This document shows, in pieces, positions 48,929 to 57,711 of a DNA stretch of 62,313 bases. The notes below the pieces were generated by a model. It had not been told where the DNA came from. It made no database searches and worked only from the letters and a program-made list of their open reading frames with translations. The stretch is taken from contig JAHILZ010000061.1 of assembly GCA_018896765.1 (NCBI GenBank), forward strand, positions 1-62,313, read 5' to 3'. The first letter of the stretch is position 1, and each line of letters begins with the position of its first letter. Source of the stretch: Patescibacteria group bacterium. Its GTDB lineage: Bacteria; Patescibacteriota; Minisyncoccia; JAHIHE01. A program made the translations under genes and the position numbers.

Positions 48929-51900
48929 CTAAAAATTCCTCTTATCATGTTCCTCTTCCCCTTCCAGCTCAATATTCAATCCCAAAGCTTTAAGCTCATT
49001 TACCAGCACGAAGAAAGAAGCCGGAATATATGGGCTTTTTATCGGCTCTCCCTTGATTATCGATTCATAAGACTTAGATCTTCCGGCAACATCATCGGAC
49101 TTGATCGTCAAAACTTCCTGAAGCGAATGCGCGGCGCCATAACCTTCCAGCGCCCAAACTTCCATTTCTCCGAATCTCTGTCCGCCGAATTGAGCCTTGC
49201 CTCCGAGCGGCTGCTGGGTAATCAGCGAGTACGGCCCGATCGAGCGGGTATGAATCTTGTCTTCCACCAAATGATGAAGTTTCAGCATATAAATAATTCC
49301 TACGGTTGATCTTTCGTTGAATTTTTCCCCTGTCCGGCCATCATAAAGCTGAACCTTGCCGTCTTGGGGCAATCCCGCTTTTACAAGCTCCACTTTAATT
49401 TCTTCCTCCGAAATGCCGTTCAACGCCGGGCAAGCCACCTTGTAGCCCAATTTTACCGCCGCCCATCCCAAGTGTGTTTCCAAAATCTGGCCGATGTTCA
49501 TACGGCTTGCAACGCCGAGAGGATTTAAAATTATATCAACCGGAGTTCCATCCGCCAAATGCGGCATTTCTTCCTCCGGCAAGATTTTTGAAATTACTCC
49601 TTTGTTTCCGTGGCGGCCGGCTAATTTATCGCCAATCGATATTTTTCGAAGCTGCGCGATGCTTACTTGAATCATTTTTATCACTCCGGCTGAAAGCTTA
49701 TCGCCCTGCTCTCTGGAAAATATCTTAATACCGACTACTTTTCCGCGCTCGCCGTGCTGAAGATAAAGCGAAGTATCTTTCACATCGCGCGCTTTCTCGC
49801 CGAAAATCGATCTCAATAATCGCTCTTCCGCAGTCAATTCGCTCTCGCCTTTGGGCGTAATTTTCCCCACCAAAATATCGCCGGATTTTACTTCGGCGCC
49901 GATTCGAATAATTCCTTCCTCGTCCAAATCTTTTAATTTTTCCTCGCCGACATTGGGAATATCCCGGGTTATAATTTCCGGACCCAGTTTGGTATCGCGA
50001 ACTTCAATAGAAAAATCTTCGATGTGAATGGAGCTGAAAACATCTCTTTTCACCAATTTCTGCGAAAGAATAATCGCATCTTCATAGTTCGCTCCGCCCC
50101 AGCTCATAAAAGAAACCAATAAATTTTGTCCGAGAGCGATTTCCCCGTCTTCGGTCCCCGCTCCGTCAGCCAGAAGTCCGCCCGCCGGCACAATTTGATT
50201 TTTTTCCACCCGCACTGTTTGATTAATGCTGGTGGCGGCATTAGACCTGACAAATTTTTTAAATCGATAGCTTTTCTTGGTTTTATTTTTTATGCTTTCC
50301 ACGACCGCGTGGTTCGCGTCTACTTCGATAACTTTTCCTTCTTCGGCAGACAGCGTAACATAGCCGGAATCGGTTGCTACTTTGGCTTCAACTCCGGTTC
50401 CAATAACAGGCGCTTCCGGCCTGATACAAGCCACTGCCTGGCGCTGCATATTCGAACCCATCAAAGCCCTCTGCGCATCATTGTGTTCAAGAAAAGGAAT
50501 AAGAGCGGTGGCAATACTGATAGCTTGATGATGAGCGATATCCATATAATCAACTTTGCTCGCTTCAATAATTCCCGGATTTTGTTTTATGCGGGCCTCC
50601 ACTTTTTCCTCGATAAATCTTCCTTCTTTATCCAACAGCACTCCTGCATGAGCGATATTTACCAAATCTTCGGCAACCGCATCCAGATGAACGACTTGAT
50701 TTGTTACTTTGCCGTTTACCACTTTTTTATAAGGTGTTTCGATGAAACCATAATTATTAACTATGGCATAGCTGGCCAAATGCCCAACCAAGCCGATGTT
50801 CGGACCTTCCGGAGTTTCGATCGGACAAATTCTCCCGTAATGAGAAGAGTGCACATCGCGAACTTCGAAACCGGCTCTCTCTCTCGTCAAACCGCCGGGT
50901 CCCATAGCCGAAAGCCGCCTCTTGTGTTCAAGCTCGGCCAAAGGATTAACCTGATCCATAAACTGGGAAAGCTGGGAAGAAGCAAAAAATTCCTTGATTA
51001 CCGCGACCAGCGGCCGACTGTTTACCAAATGCACCGGAGAAACCAAGGAAGAATCAACCGTGCTCATGCGATCTTTGATATTTCGCTCCATTCGGGTCAG
51101 CCCCAAGCGAAAACGTTCTTGAATCAATTCTCCAACGCCCCTTACTCTTCTGTTTCCCAAATGATCGATATCATCCGCGAGAGCGTTCGCGTTATTGCTT
51201 AATGCGATAATTTCTCTGACTGTTTTTATTAAATCGCTAACTAAAAAAACTCTATGTTCCGGATCATCGGCGAGATTGATGCCTAATCGCTGATTGGCCT
51301 TGTATCGCCCGACTACGCCCAAGTCATAATGCGCAAAATTGAAAAACATATTTTCCACCAATTGCCGCGCGTTCTCGATTGTCGCCAAATCTCCAGGCCT
51401 GATTCTCCGATAAACTTCGATAAAACCATCCTCGCTGCTTTTAGTGGTATCGTGCTTGAGAGTTTCTTCGATAAACTTAATATTTCCCGTATCGATATCT
51501 TTGAATAAATTCAAAATTTTCTCGTTGGTGCTGTAGCCGAACGCGCGGATCAAAGAAGTCGCGGCGATTTTTCTTTTGCGATCAATGCGGACATAGATAG
51601 ATCCGCTTGAATCTGTGTCAATTTCAAGCCATGCTCCGCGATTGGGAATAACTTTCGCGCCAAAAAATCTTCGCTCGGCTTTTTCCGCGGAAAGATGGAA
51701 AAATATCCCCGGAGACTTGATCAGCTGGCTGACGACTACTCTTTCTACGCCATTTATGACAAAATTGCCCCTGTCGGTCATTAAAGGAAATTCTCCAAAA
51801 TAGCACTCCTGCTCTTTTACTCCATGAGTTTTTTTATTGGTTAATCTCGCTTTAACCCGCAAAGGGGCTTCATAAGATACGTTTTTTTCAATCGAGGTTT

Positions 51901-52150
51901 TTTCGTCGTATTTGGCTTCGTCCAGATAATAATCGACAAACTCCAGCTCCAATTCCTTGTTGTAGCTTTTGACCGAACCGACTTCTTTAAACAATTCGCC
52001 TAGTCCTTTTTCGATAAACCAGCGATAGGAGTTATGTTGAATTTCTATTAAATTATGCAAGGGCGTTTCTTTCGCTTTTTTGAAAAAATTCCGCGGCTTA
52101 GCTGAAACGGTTGCGAGAACTTCTCCTTTGGTCTTCTTTGAAACGATCAT
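48929..52150 (-). CDS. rpoB: DNA-directed RNA polymerase subunit beta
   Basis: The 1073-residue beta subunit has the rifampicin-region motif SQLSQFMDQVNPLAELEHKR followed by RLSAMGPGGL, GRICPIETPEGPNIGLVGHL, the flap, GRHGNKGVISKILPEEEMPH and the C-terminal PLGGKAQFGGQRFGEMEVWA. Length is compact, as in CPR. It precedes rpoC on the same strand but with 3.9 kb between them. A hairpin at 52248-52282 lies in its leader. Confidence 0.98.
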   Translation of the reverse strand: MIVSKKTKGEVLATVSAKPRNFFKKAKETPLHNLIEIQHNSYRWFIEKGLGELFKEVGSVKSYNKELELEFVDYYLDEAKYDEKTSIEKNVSYEAPLRVKARLTNKKTHGVKEQECYFGEFPLMTDRGNFVINGVERVVVSQLIKSPGIFFHLSAEKAERRFFGAKVIPNRGAWLEIDTDSSGSIYVRIDRKRKIAATSLIRAFGYSTNEKILNLFKDIDTGNIKFIEETLKHDTTKSSEDGFIEVYRRIRPGDLATIENARQLVENMFFNFAHYDLGVVGRYKANQRLGINLADDPEHRVFLVSDLIKTVREIIALSNNANALADDIDHLGNRRVRGVGELIQERFRLGLTRMERNIKDRMSTVDSSLVSPVHLVNSRPLVAVIKEFFASSQLSQFMDQVNPLAELEHKRRLSAMGPGGLTRERAGFEVRDVHSSHYGRICPIETPEGPNIGLVGHLASYAIVNNYGFIETPYKKVVNGKVTNQVVHLDAVAEDLVNIAHAGVLLDKEGRFIEEKVEARIKQNPGIIEASKVDYMDIAHHQAISIATALIPFLEHNDAQRALMGSNMQRQAVACIRPEAPVIGTGVEAKVATDSGYVTLSAEEGKVIEVDANHAVVESIKNKTKKSYRFKKFVRSNAATSINQTVRVEKNQIVPAGGLLADGAGTEDGEIALGQNLLVSFMSWGGANYEDAIILSQKLVKRDVFSSIHIEDFSIEVRDTKLGPEIITRDIPNVGEEKLKDLDEEGIIRIGAEVKSGDILVGKITPKGESELTAEERLLRSIFGEKARDVKDTSLYLQHGERGKVVGIKIFSREQGDKLSAGVIKMIQVSIAQLRKISIGDKLAGRHGNKGVISKILPEEEMPHLADGTPVDIILNPLGVASRMNIGQILETHLGWAAVKLGYKVACPALNGISEEEIKVELVKAGLPQDGKVQLYDGRTGEKFNERSTVGIIYMLKLHHLVEDKIHTRSIGPYSLITQQPLGGKAQFGGQRFGEMEVWALEGYGAAHSLQEVLTIKSDDVAGRSKSYESIIKGEPIKSPYIPASFFVLVNELKALGLNIELEGEEEHDKRNF

Positions 52151-52247
52151 AAAAATTGCTCAGTTTCATTTTCACTTAAATTTAAAAAGTAAATTTCAGA
52201 CTCTTTAAAATTCGTGAATTATCCCAATTTCAAAACAAAAAAGAATT

Positions 52248-52282
52248 CTCCGCTTTTTTCTGAAAACAAAAAAACAGCGAAG
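52248..52282 (-). terminator. hairpin with T-run in the rpoB leader
   Basis: On the minus strand CTTCGCT/AGCGGAG arms form a 7-bp stem followed by AATTCTTTTTTG. It lies about 100 bp before rpoB and could attenuate rpoB or end upstream transcription. The rest of 52151-52443 has only T-rich sequence and a weak hairpin after the 91-residue gene. Confidence 0.4.
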
Positions 52283-52443
52283 ATGAGTTTCAAAATATGC
52301 TTGGGGCTAAGGTGAAACTTGTTTAATAAAAAGTATTATAAAAAAATGCTATTTTCCCGCCAAAAATTAAAATAGACCAAAAAAACACTGCGGTCTTTTG
52401 GTAACCTTAATTAATTTATTTAATTTGTTTTGCTCATAGCGTA

Positions 52444-52719
52444 TTAATTTTTCCCGCGCATCCAGTTAAAAACGCTAACAACCGAATTTCCTATTAAATT
52501 GCTGACGAAACTGCTTGATTCGGAGATAAAATAACCCCGAATTTTCTCTTGTTTTTTAAGTTTAACATATCCTAGATTTTTGTCAAGACCCTTAATGATT
52601 TTGTCCGACAGATCTTTTTGATAAGAATCTTTGACCGTATTCAAAATTTCCCTGCCTCTTTGAGCGGAGACTTCCAAAGTTTTCATATCTTTATCGAGTT
52701 TTACCAAAAGTTTTAACAT
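52444..52719 (-). CDS. hypothetical 91-residue protein (intact copy of a repeated start)
   Basis: The protein starts MLKLLVKLDKDMKTLEVSAQ and is helical at first (RGREILNTVKDSYQKDLSDK), then more mixed (GYFISESSSFVSNLIGNSVV). No family recognised. Two truncated copies of its 5' end lie at 54810-54869 and 56794-56919. It follows the 435-residue gene by 41 bp, an order preserved in the degraded copies. Confidence 0.6.
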   Translation of the reverse strand: MLKLLVKLDKDMKTLEVSAQRGREILNTVKDSYQKDLSDKIIKGLDKNLGYVKLKKQEKIRGYFISESSSFVSNLIGNSVVSVFNWMRGKN

Positions 52720-52760
52720 AAATAAAAATAATTTACTGCCAATTAATCGCCTTACAATGA

Positions 52761-54068
52761 CTATTCATTATCAATTTCTTTATCCAGCATATATTCTTTT
52801 TGCTCTTTTAGGGAATATTTTATCGTATCAGTTATTTCATCGTCGTAAAATTCATGATAAAATATTATTGAATCGGTCTCTAAATCATATCGACAAGACG
52901 CTCCGGCAGTCCTAAGCGCACTAAGCGCATCATACACGACTTCAAAGCTCGGAACAGCATAAATGCTTCCCAGCGAATCACTTCCCATACCACCCCAAGA
53001 GCAAACATAAAAATATTTTTCATCAGGCGTAAAACCAACATTCGCTTCATCTGGAAATGCCATAAACGACAAAATATCGTTTTTATTCTTTGTGTCATAG
53101 ATATAACTTAAAGATCCTTCGTGCACACCTGCCCAATACATAAGATAATTACCACTTGGTGAAAAACTTGGACTGTGGAAACGAACAGGCCCCCAATCAT
53201 CATAATCATCATTTAAATCACCATATTCCATACGCCCCTTATTAATAATTGTTTCTTTTCCCTCTTCAGATAAAACTGCATAATTATAATTTGCATCTTC
53301 TTTTACATAAGCTGACATACTACCAAATATAGCCGGTTCGGGAAGAATACTAAATGATGCAAGAATTAAGGGAATCGCGCAATATTCATCTTCGTATAAG
53401 TCTTGTGCCTCGAAATCTGAACTATAAGAACCTATAAAAAAATTATTCTCTGTTTCGAAATAAACATCAGATGTAATGGCTCCCGCTTGTGCCCCCGAAT
53501 TACCTCCTGTTCCCGTATAAACAAGCGCAAAAGGAATCTCTCTTGAAGGAATAATCATTTTTTGAACAGAATACCTAATTATATAATCTTCGTATTCGGA
53601 ATTTTTTTCAGCGGCAAGAGCGTTAAGATATTTTTTTAAACCAGAAAAATCAGAGGGTTTATTTTTTACAGTTAAAATTAACTCTACATGGTCTGAGGAA
53701 ATCTTAACAGAAGAAATGTCTTCTGGATTTTCTAATGTACTAACGGTCTCGAAATCCCAACTGCATGGGTACTGTAGTCCAAAACCATATTCTTTATTTT
53801 TATAGGTCTTCCAGTCACTAAAATCAACCGCCGGGCACGGGGTAATCCGCGTCGGTTTTGCAATTGGTGTTACTTCCGGAGTTGATACTATTGTCGGTGT
53901 TTCTATTGCGACAATCGGCGTTTCATTTAGAATTTCTGAGGCTTTTTTATTACCCGCCAAATACCCCGCCACGCACATTACAATCACGAATGAAATTGGT
54001 GCGGTTGCGGATAAAATTAATTGTGCTGTAGCTAAATTTGGCGATTTAGGTTTTTGTTCCGGTGTCAT
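52761..54068 (-). CDS. membrane-anchored PsbP-like protein with beta-propeller-like C-terminal half
   Basis: The 435-residue product has an anchor (LILSATAPISFVIVMCVAGY), a Thr/Pro/Val linker, a PsbP-like domain (FSDWKTYKNKEYGFGLQYPC) and a C-terminal part resembling TolB/WD blades (FSPSGNYLMYWAGVHEGSLS, FTPDEKYFYVCSWGG). It probably sits on the outer face of the membrane. A conserved inverted repeat lies just upstream. A truncated copy of its start is at 56933-57001. Confidence 0.6.
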   Translation of the reverse strand: MTPEQKPKSPNLATAQLILSATAPISFVIVMCVAGYLAGNKKASEILNETPIVAIETPTIVSTPEVTPIAKPTRITPCPAVDFSDWKTYKNKEYGFGLQYPCSWDFETVSTLENPEDISSVKISSDHVELILTVKNKPSDFSGLKKYLNALAAEKNSEYEDYIIRYSVQKMIIPSREIPFALVYTGTGGNSGAQAGAITSDVYFETENNFFIGSYSSDFEAQDLYEDEYCAIPLILASFSILPEPAIFGSMSAYVKEDANYNYAVLSEEGKETIINKGRMEYGDLNDDYDDWGPVRFHSPSFSPSGNYLMYWAGVHEGSLSYIYDTKNKNDILSFMAFPDEANVGFTPDEKYFYVCSWGGMGSDSLGSIYAVPSFEVVYDALSALRTAGASCRYDLETDSIIFYHEFYDDEITDTIKYSLKEQKEYMLDKEIDNE

Positions 54069-54080
54069 AAAATTTTATTT

Positions 54081-54108
54081 CACTATGATAATTCATATTA
54101 CCATAGTG
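54081..54108. promoter_or_regulatory. inverted repeat upstream of the 435-residue gene
   Basis: CACTATGATAAT-TCAT-ATTACCATAGTG is a 12-bp inverted repeat with one mismatch. The same element, perfect, lies upstream of the truncated gene copy at 57013-57040, so it was duplicated with the gene and may be an operator. Confidence 0.5.
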
Positions 54109-54186
54109 ATGAGTTAAAAATTATAAAAATAAAGTTAAAATAATTTTCAATTTGTCTGTCAGTAAATTCTTGTTTTTTGAACATAC

Positions 54187-54732
54187 TTATAAAATTTTAA
54201 TTACCTTACCGCTAAAAATATTCGCTATGAATTCGTCTTTATCTTTTTTTCTTTTGGCAAAATCCTTTTCGGTCAAATCAACAACATTTATTTCACGCTT
54301 AATTTTTTCTTGTATCGGCAATAACGCTTTTGTCGCTTCCATAACAGCATGATCGCCGATTATCAAAACATCAATATCGCTTTCCGCCTCAAAGTCTCCG
54401 TTAGCATATGAACCGAAAATATAAGCTTCCTTTATTCCTTTTATTTTTTTTAAACCATTGGCGATCAAATATCCCAAACCATATTTTAATTCAAAAGCCT
54501 TTTTTATTTCTTTCAATAGTGGATACTTTTTATTAATAAAATAATATCTTTGCTCTCCTAAAAATTCAGAATTTAAAATTCCTTCCTTTTCCAATTCTTG
54601 CAATTTACGGCTTAAATTTCCCGGGTCGGCTTCCAATATGCGAGCCAATTCATTGATATAATTTTTCTTGCTCGGGTTTATAAAAAAATATCTTAATATT
54701 TTAGCGGCAATCTCTGATTTTAAATTAAACAT
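54187..54732 (-). CDS. nucleotidyltransferase with N-terminal winged helix
   Basis: The 181-residue product starts MFNLKSEIAAKILRYFF. Residues 1-75 form a winged helix (INELARILEADPGNLSRKLQ), and IFGSYANGDFEAESDIDVLI (105-124) is a MNT-type nucleotidyltransferase motif. Fusions like this are seen in MNT/HEPN toxin-antitoxin antitoxins and in stand-alone regulators; no HEPN partner is adjacent. The start at 54732 is chosen because the inverted repeat just upstream is probably its operator and earlier codons run through it. Confidence 0.78.
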   Translation of the reverse strand: MFNLKSEIAAKILRYFFINPSKKNYINELARILEADPGNLSRKLQELEKEGILNSEFLGEQRYYFINKKYPLLKEIKKAFELKYGLGYLIANGLKKIKGIKEAYIFGSYANGDFEAESDIDVLIIGDHAVMEATKALLPIQEKIKREINVVDLTEKDFAKRKKDKDEFIANIFSGKVIKIL

Positions 54733-54738
54733 ATTATT

Positions 54739-54768
54739 ATAGTTATTGTTAATATTTACAATAACTAT
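54739..54768. promoter_or_regulatory. operator-like inverted repeat
   Basis: ATAGTTATTGT (54739-54749) and ACAATAACTAT (54758-54768) are perfect complements 8 bases apart, 7 bp before the winged-helix gene. TATAAT-like sequence overlaps. It suggests autoregulation by that protein. Confidence 0.5.
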
Positions 54769-54809
54769 TGTAGCATTATACAATGGTTTAATCAAGAACA
54801 AAAAAACCG

Positions 54810-54869
54810 TTAATGTAAAACTTCGATAGTTTTCATATCTTTGTCGATTTTTACCAAAAGTTTTAACAT
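54810..54869 (-). pseudogene. truncated 5' copy of the 91-residue gene (1)
   Basis: The 19-codon frame MLKLLVKIDKDMKTIEVLH matches residues 1-17 of the 52444-52719 protein, then stops. The upstream bases also match. It directly precedes the Nudix gene stop on the same strand. Confidence 0.75.
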
Positions 54870-54873
54870 AAAT

Positions 54874-55386
54874 TTATTTAAAATTATTTTTGATTTTATA
54901 TTCTTCAACTTCTAAATTTGACTTAAATAGAAAATCCGCGTCCAATACATTGCCTTTTATTACATCTGGTAACCAGTAATACGCATCAGACCACATTAAA
55001 TCAAACGGAATTTCACTAAAGTTAAACCATTGTGGTAATATTTCGTCGGATTCTTTTATTTCACCAGACCAGTCATTAGATACAAAAACACAAACCTGTT
55101 GATTCCATTTTTCGGGTTTGTCGGCGTATGGAAAATAAAAGTTCAAGGTTGCTATTCTGACGAAATTATTCGGTGTCACATTAATTTCTTCGATTGTTTC
55201 TCGGATAATCGCATTTTCAAGTGTTTCCAATTCTTCCACTTTTCCGCCTGCGCCAGCGAGCCATTTACCTTCTCCAAAACCCCGTTTCTTTTTAGCTAAT
55301 AAAATTTTGCCGTTCTTAATTAAGAGACATAAGGTTCGTTGTTTAAGCGACAATATTAATGATTGTTTGTATTGTTGAATAGTCAT
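54874..55386 (-). CDS. Nudix hydrolase (MutT/MTH1-like)
   Basis: The 170-residue protein has a Nudix box GGKVEELETLENAIIRETIE followed by E (47-67), with the catalytic RExxEE pattern. TLCLLIKNGKILLAKKKRGF and GEGKWLAGAGG before it recall MTH1-type sanitisers of oxidised nucleotides. WFNFSEIPFDLMWSDAYYWL at the end also fits that group. It is cargo between two truncated copies of the 91-residue gene start, together with the ATPase gene. Confidence 0.85.
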   Translation of the reverse strand: MTIQQYKQSLILSLKQRTLCLLIKNGKILLAKKKRGFGEGKWLAGAGGKVEELETLENAIIRETIEEINVTPNNFVRIATLNFYFPYADKPEKWNQQVCVFVSNDWSGEIKESDEILPQWFNFSEIPFDLMWSDAYYWLPDVIKGNVLDADFLFKSNLEVEEYKIKNNFK

Positions 55387-55409
55387 ATACGAAAAAACTA
55401 ATTATAAAA

Positions 55410-56696
55410 TTATAATTCCTTTAAAAATTTTGCTAAGAAGAAAAAAGGCGTAAAAATAATTTCTCCATCGGCAATTTTTATTCGCTTGGCCAAATTAATA
55501 TTGACGACAATCGCTTTCTTGCAATGATATTGATTGATAAAACTTTTAATGCCGGAGGGAATAGAGTCTTTTTCCGCCTTAAATTTTTGAAACTTAACTT
55601 CTATCGGATAAATAATATTGTTTTTCTGAAAAATAAAATCCACTTCGCTTTGCATCTTGGTGCGCCAAAATTTCAAATCCCAAAGGAGCAAGTTTAATTT
55701 TGAAATTTCATTGGCGGTAAAATTTTCCAGCAAAATCCCGTTATCTTCCCTTTTTGCCAAATTATTAAAATTATTTATCGCCAAATTTCTCAGCCCCGTA
55801 TCTTCAAAATATACTTTCGGCATTTTGGTGATTTCTTTAAGCTTATTGGAGAAAAACGGATTTACATTCCGTATAACAAAAGTTTCATTCAGTAAAAACA
55901 AATATTTTTCTATTTCTCCTCTGGAAAATCCGGTTTGAACGGCGATTTTATTAATATTCAGCAATCTTCCGTTATTAACCGCCAAAATTTCTATCAATTT
56001 ATTGTAAGAAAAAAGATTGTCCGATTTTATAATTCCTTTAATATCTTTTTTGATATAGGATTCGTAAACTTCCTTGAGCCGAATAATTTTTTCCTCGTAA
56101 GTATTCTGAAGCGCTACGCGCGGATAACCGCCGAATATTAAAAACTCTTCCAATAGTTTTAAAAAAATATCCGTTTCCGTTTCGCCTAAATTTATTTCCG
56201 GTGTCCAATTTTTTATATAATTCAAGTATTTTTCTTCTCTTTTGAACTCCAAAAATTCTTCAAAACTCAAAGGATGAATTTTATAAACTATTTTTCTTCC
56301 TGTTAAAGTTTCTTTTAAAGATTTATAAATTTCCGCGCTTGACGATCCTGAAGCAAAAATTTTTAAATTCGGGTAATGATCGGATAAATTTTTCATTATT
56401 GCCGTAGCGCTTGGCGAGTGCTGAAATTCGTCAATAAAAACAACTGCCCGATTTTTAAGATCTATGCCGCTTATTTTTAGAAAACTTAAAAAATTTGCCA
56501 ATGTGCTGAAACTTTCCAAATTTTCCGCCAGATCCAAATCCAAAAAAATAGTTTTTTCATTTCTTTTTTTAACTTCTTCTTCAAGCATTCGCAATAAAAC
56601 CGTCTTGCCGACCTGCCTTGAACCGGTTAAAACCACTATTTCTTTACTATTTAACTCACTAATTAATTTTGGATAAATTTGTCGAGAATAATACAT
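55410..56696 (-). CDS. AAA_14/DUF4143 ATP-binding protein
   Basis: The 428-residue protein has Walker A GSRQVGKTVLL (25-35), Walker B-like VVFIDEFQHSPSATAIMKNL, sensor FASGSSSAEIYKSLKETLTG, LSFEEFLEF, and a C-terminal DUF4143 part with DFIFQKNNIIYPIEVKF, which resembles a PD-(D/E)xK nuclease fold. These ATPases are very common in bacteria and archaea with unclear roles. It appears intact and lies in the repeated-start region as cargo. Confidence 0.88.
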   Translation of the reverse strand: MYYSRQIYPKLISELNSKEIVVLTGSRQVGKTVLLRMLEEEVKKRNEKTIFLDLDLAENLESFSTLANFLSFLKISGIDLKNRAVVFIDEFQHSPSATAIMKNLSDHYPNLKIFASGSSSAEIYKSLKETLTGRKIVYKIHPLSFEEFLEFKREEKYLNYIKNWTPEINLGETETDIFLKLLEEFLIFGGYPRVALQNTYEEKIIRLKEVYESYIKKDIKGIIKSDNLFSYNKLIEILAVNNGRLLNINKIAVQTGFSRGEIEKYLFLLNETFVIRNVNPFFSNKLKEITKMPKVYFEDTGLRNLAINNFNNLAKREDNGILLENFTANEISKLNLLLWDLKFWRTKMQSEVDFIFQKNNIIYPIEVKFQKFKAEKDSIPSGIKSFINQYHCKKAIVVNINLAKRIKIADGEIIFTPFFFLAKFLKEL

Positions 56697-56793
56697 ATTT
56701 TCTTTTTTTATAATTTTATACTTACTATTTTATCATACTTATATAAAAAAGTAAATACTTTATTGCTATATTTATCAAAAACGCCTTTTAAAG

Positions 56794-56919
56794 CTATAGA
56801 ACCATACATTTTGTATTACCATAAGTATCTTTAGTTGCGCTCAAAATTTCCTTGCCTCTTTGGGCGGAAACTTCCAATGTTTTCATATCTTTGCCGAGTT
56901 TTACTAATAATTTTAGCAT
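56794..56919 (-). pseudogene. truncated 5' copy of the 91-residue gene (2)
   Basis: The frame starts MLKLLVKLGKDMKTLEVSAQ and matches about 33 codons of the 52444-52719 gene (RGKEILSATKDTY), then runs into unrelated sequence and stops at 56794. Confidence 0.75.
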
Positions 56920-56932
56920 AAATAAAAATAAC

Positions 56933-57001
56933 TTACTTGGCAATTAAAATTAATCTTGCCGCCGCCAACCCCGATGGTTTGGGTTTTTGTTCCGGAAACA
57001 T
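56933..57001 (-). pseudogene. truncated start of the 435-residue gene
   Basis: The 22-codon frame MFPEQKPKPSGLAAARLILI then AK resembles the first 20 codons of the 52761-54068 protein (MTPEQKPKSPNLATAQLILS) and is followed by a stop. The upstream inverted repeat (57013-57040) is conserved. With the copy at 56919 it preserves the ancestral gene order. The remaining sequence of 56697-57159 has no other gene. Confidence 0.75.
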
Positions 57002-57177
57002 AAATTTTGCTTCACTATGATAATTCATATTATCATAGTGAATAGTTTAATAATTATAAAATTGGTTTTTAAAAAACTTAATTTGCTTTGCCTATTTTGT
57101 TATTTCCCAAAAAAATGCTAAAATACATTCAATATCTTAATTTTACTCTAAATCACTAAATGCTTCAACTCAAATAT

Positions 57178-57609
57178 ATGGATTTCTATTTTATCATCCC
57201 CCTTTTCGCGGTTATTAGCGCGCAGATTATAAAAGTCGCCCTAATGAGCTTAAAAACCGGCGCTTTTAACCCCTCTTACTTTTTAAAGCATGGCCGCATG
57301 CCTTCGGCGCATACCGCGCTGGTCACTTCTCTGGCAACAGTCGCATATTATTACGAAGGCTTTGGTTCTATGGCTTTTGCCATCAGCGTCACACTGGCTT
57401 TTGTTGTAATAGATGACGCGGTACGTTTCCGCTTTTATTTGGGACAACAGGCAAAAACCGTCAATCGCTTAATTAAAGATGTTCTTCCTCCGGAAAAAGC
57501 GGCCAAATATCATCGCCTTCACGAAACATTGGGACATTACCCCAAAGAAGCCTTGGCCGGAGCGATCTATGGAGTGGGAGTATCATTTTTACTTTTAAAA
57601 ATTTTATAA
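57178..57609 (+). CDS. divergent PAP2/DUF212 family membrane protein
   Basis: The 143-residue protein matches the YuiD/DUF212 family, related to acid phosphatases/vanadium haloperoxidases: IIPLFAVISAQIIKV, FLKHGRMPSAHTALVTSLAT, VVIDDAVRFR and LHETLGHYPKEALAGAIYGV. The GRMPSAH and LGHYPKE segments carry the likely catalytic His residues. About four membrane spans are present. Start at 57178 (MDFYFII) is preferred; an ATG 18 bp upstream is possible. Confidence 0.88.
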   Translation: MDFYFIIPLFAVISAQIIKVALMSLKTGAFNPSYFLKHGRMPSAHTALVTSLATVAYYYEGFGSMAFAISVTLAFVVIDDAVRFRFYLGQQAKTVNRLIKDVLPPEKAAKYHRLHETLGHYPKEALAGAIYGVGVSFLLLKIL

Positions 57610-57711
57610 AATCCTGCTTTACGAAAAAGTTTTCAGCTACGCTATGTGCAAAAAATCTAAAAATATGCAATAATTTTAAATTCACACCATAAATTATCCC
57701 GATAATAAAAT

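Noticed and set aside
50126..51202. A 358-codon plus-strand frame within rpoB
   Set aside because: It lies wholly inside rpoB in antisense and has an unlikely composition; long antisense frames are common opposite conserved genes.
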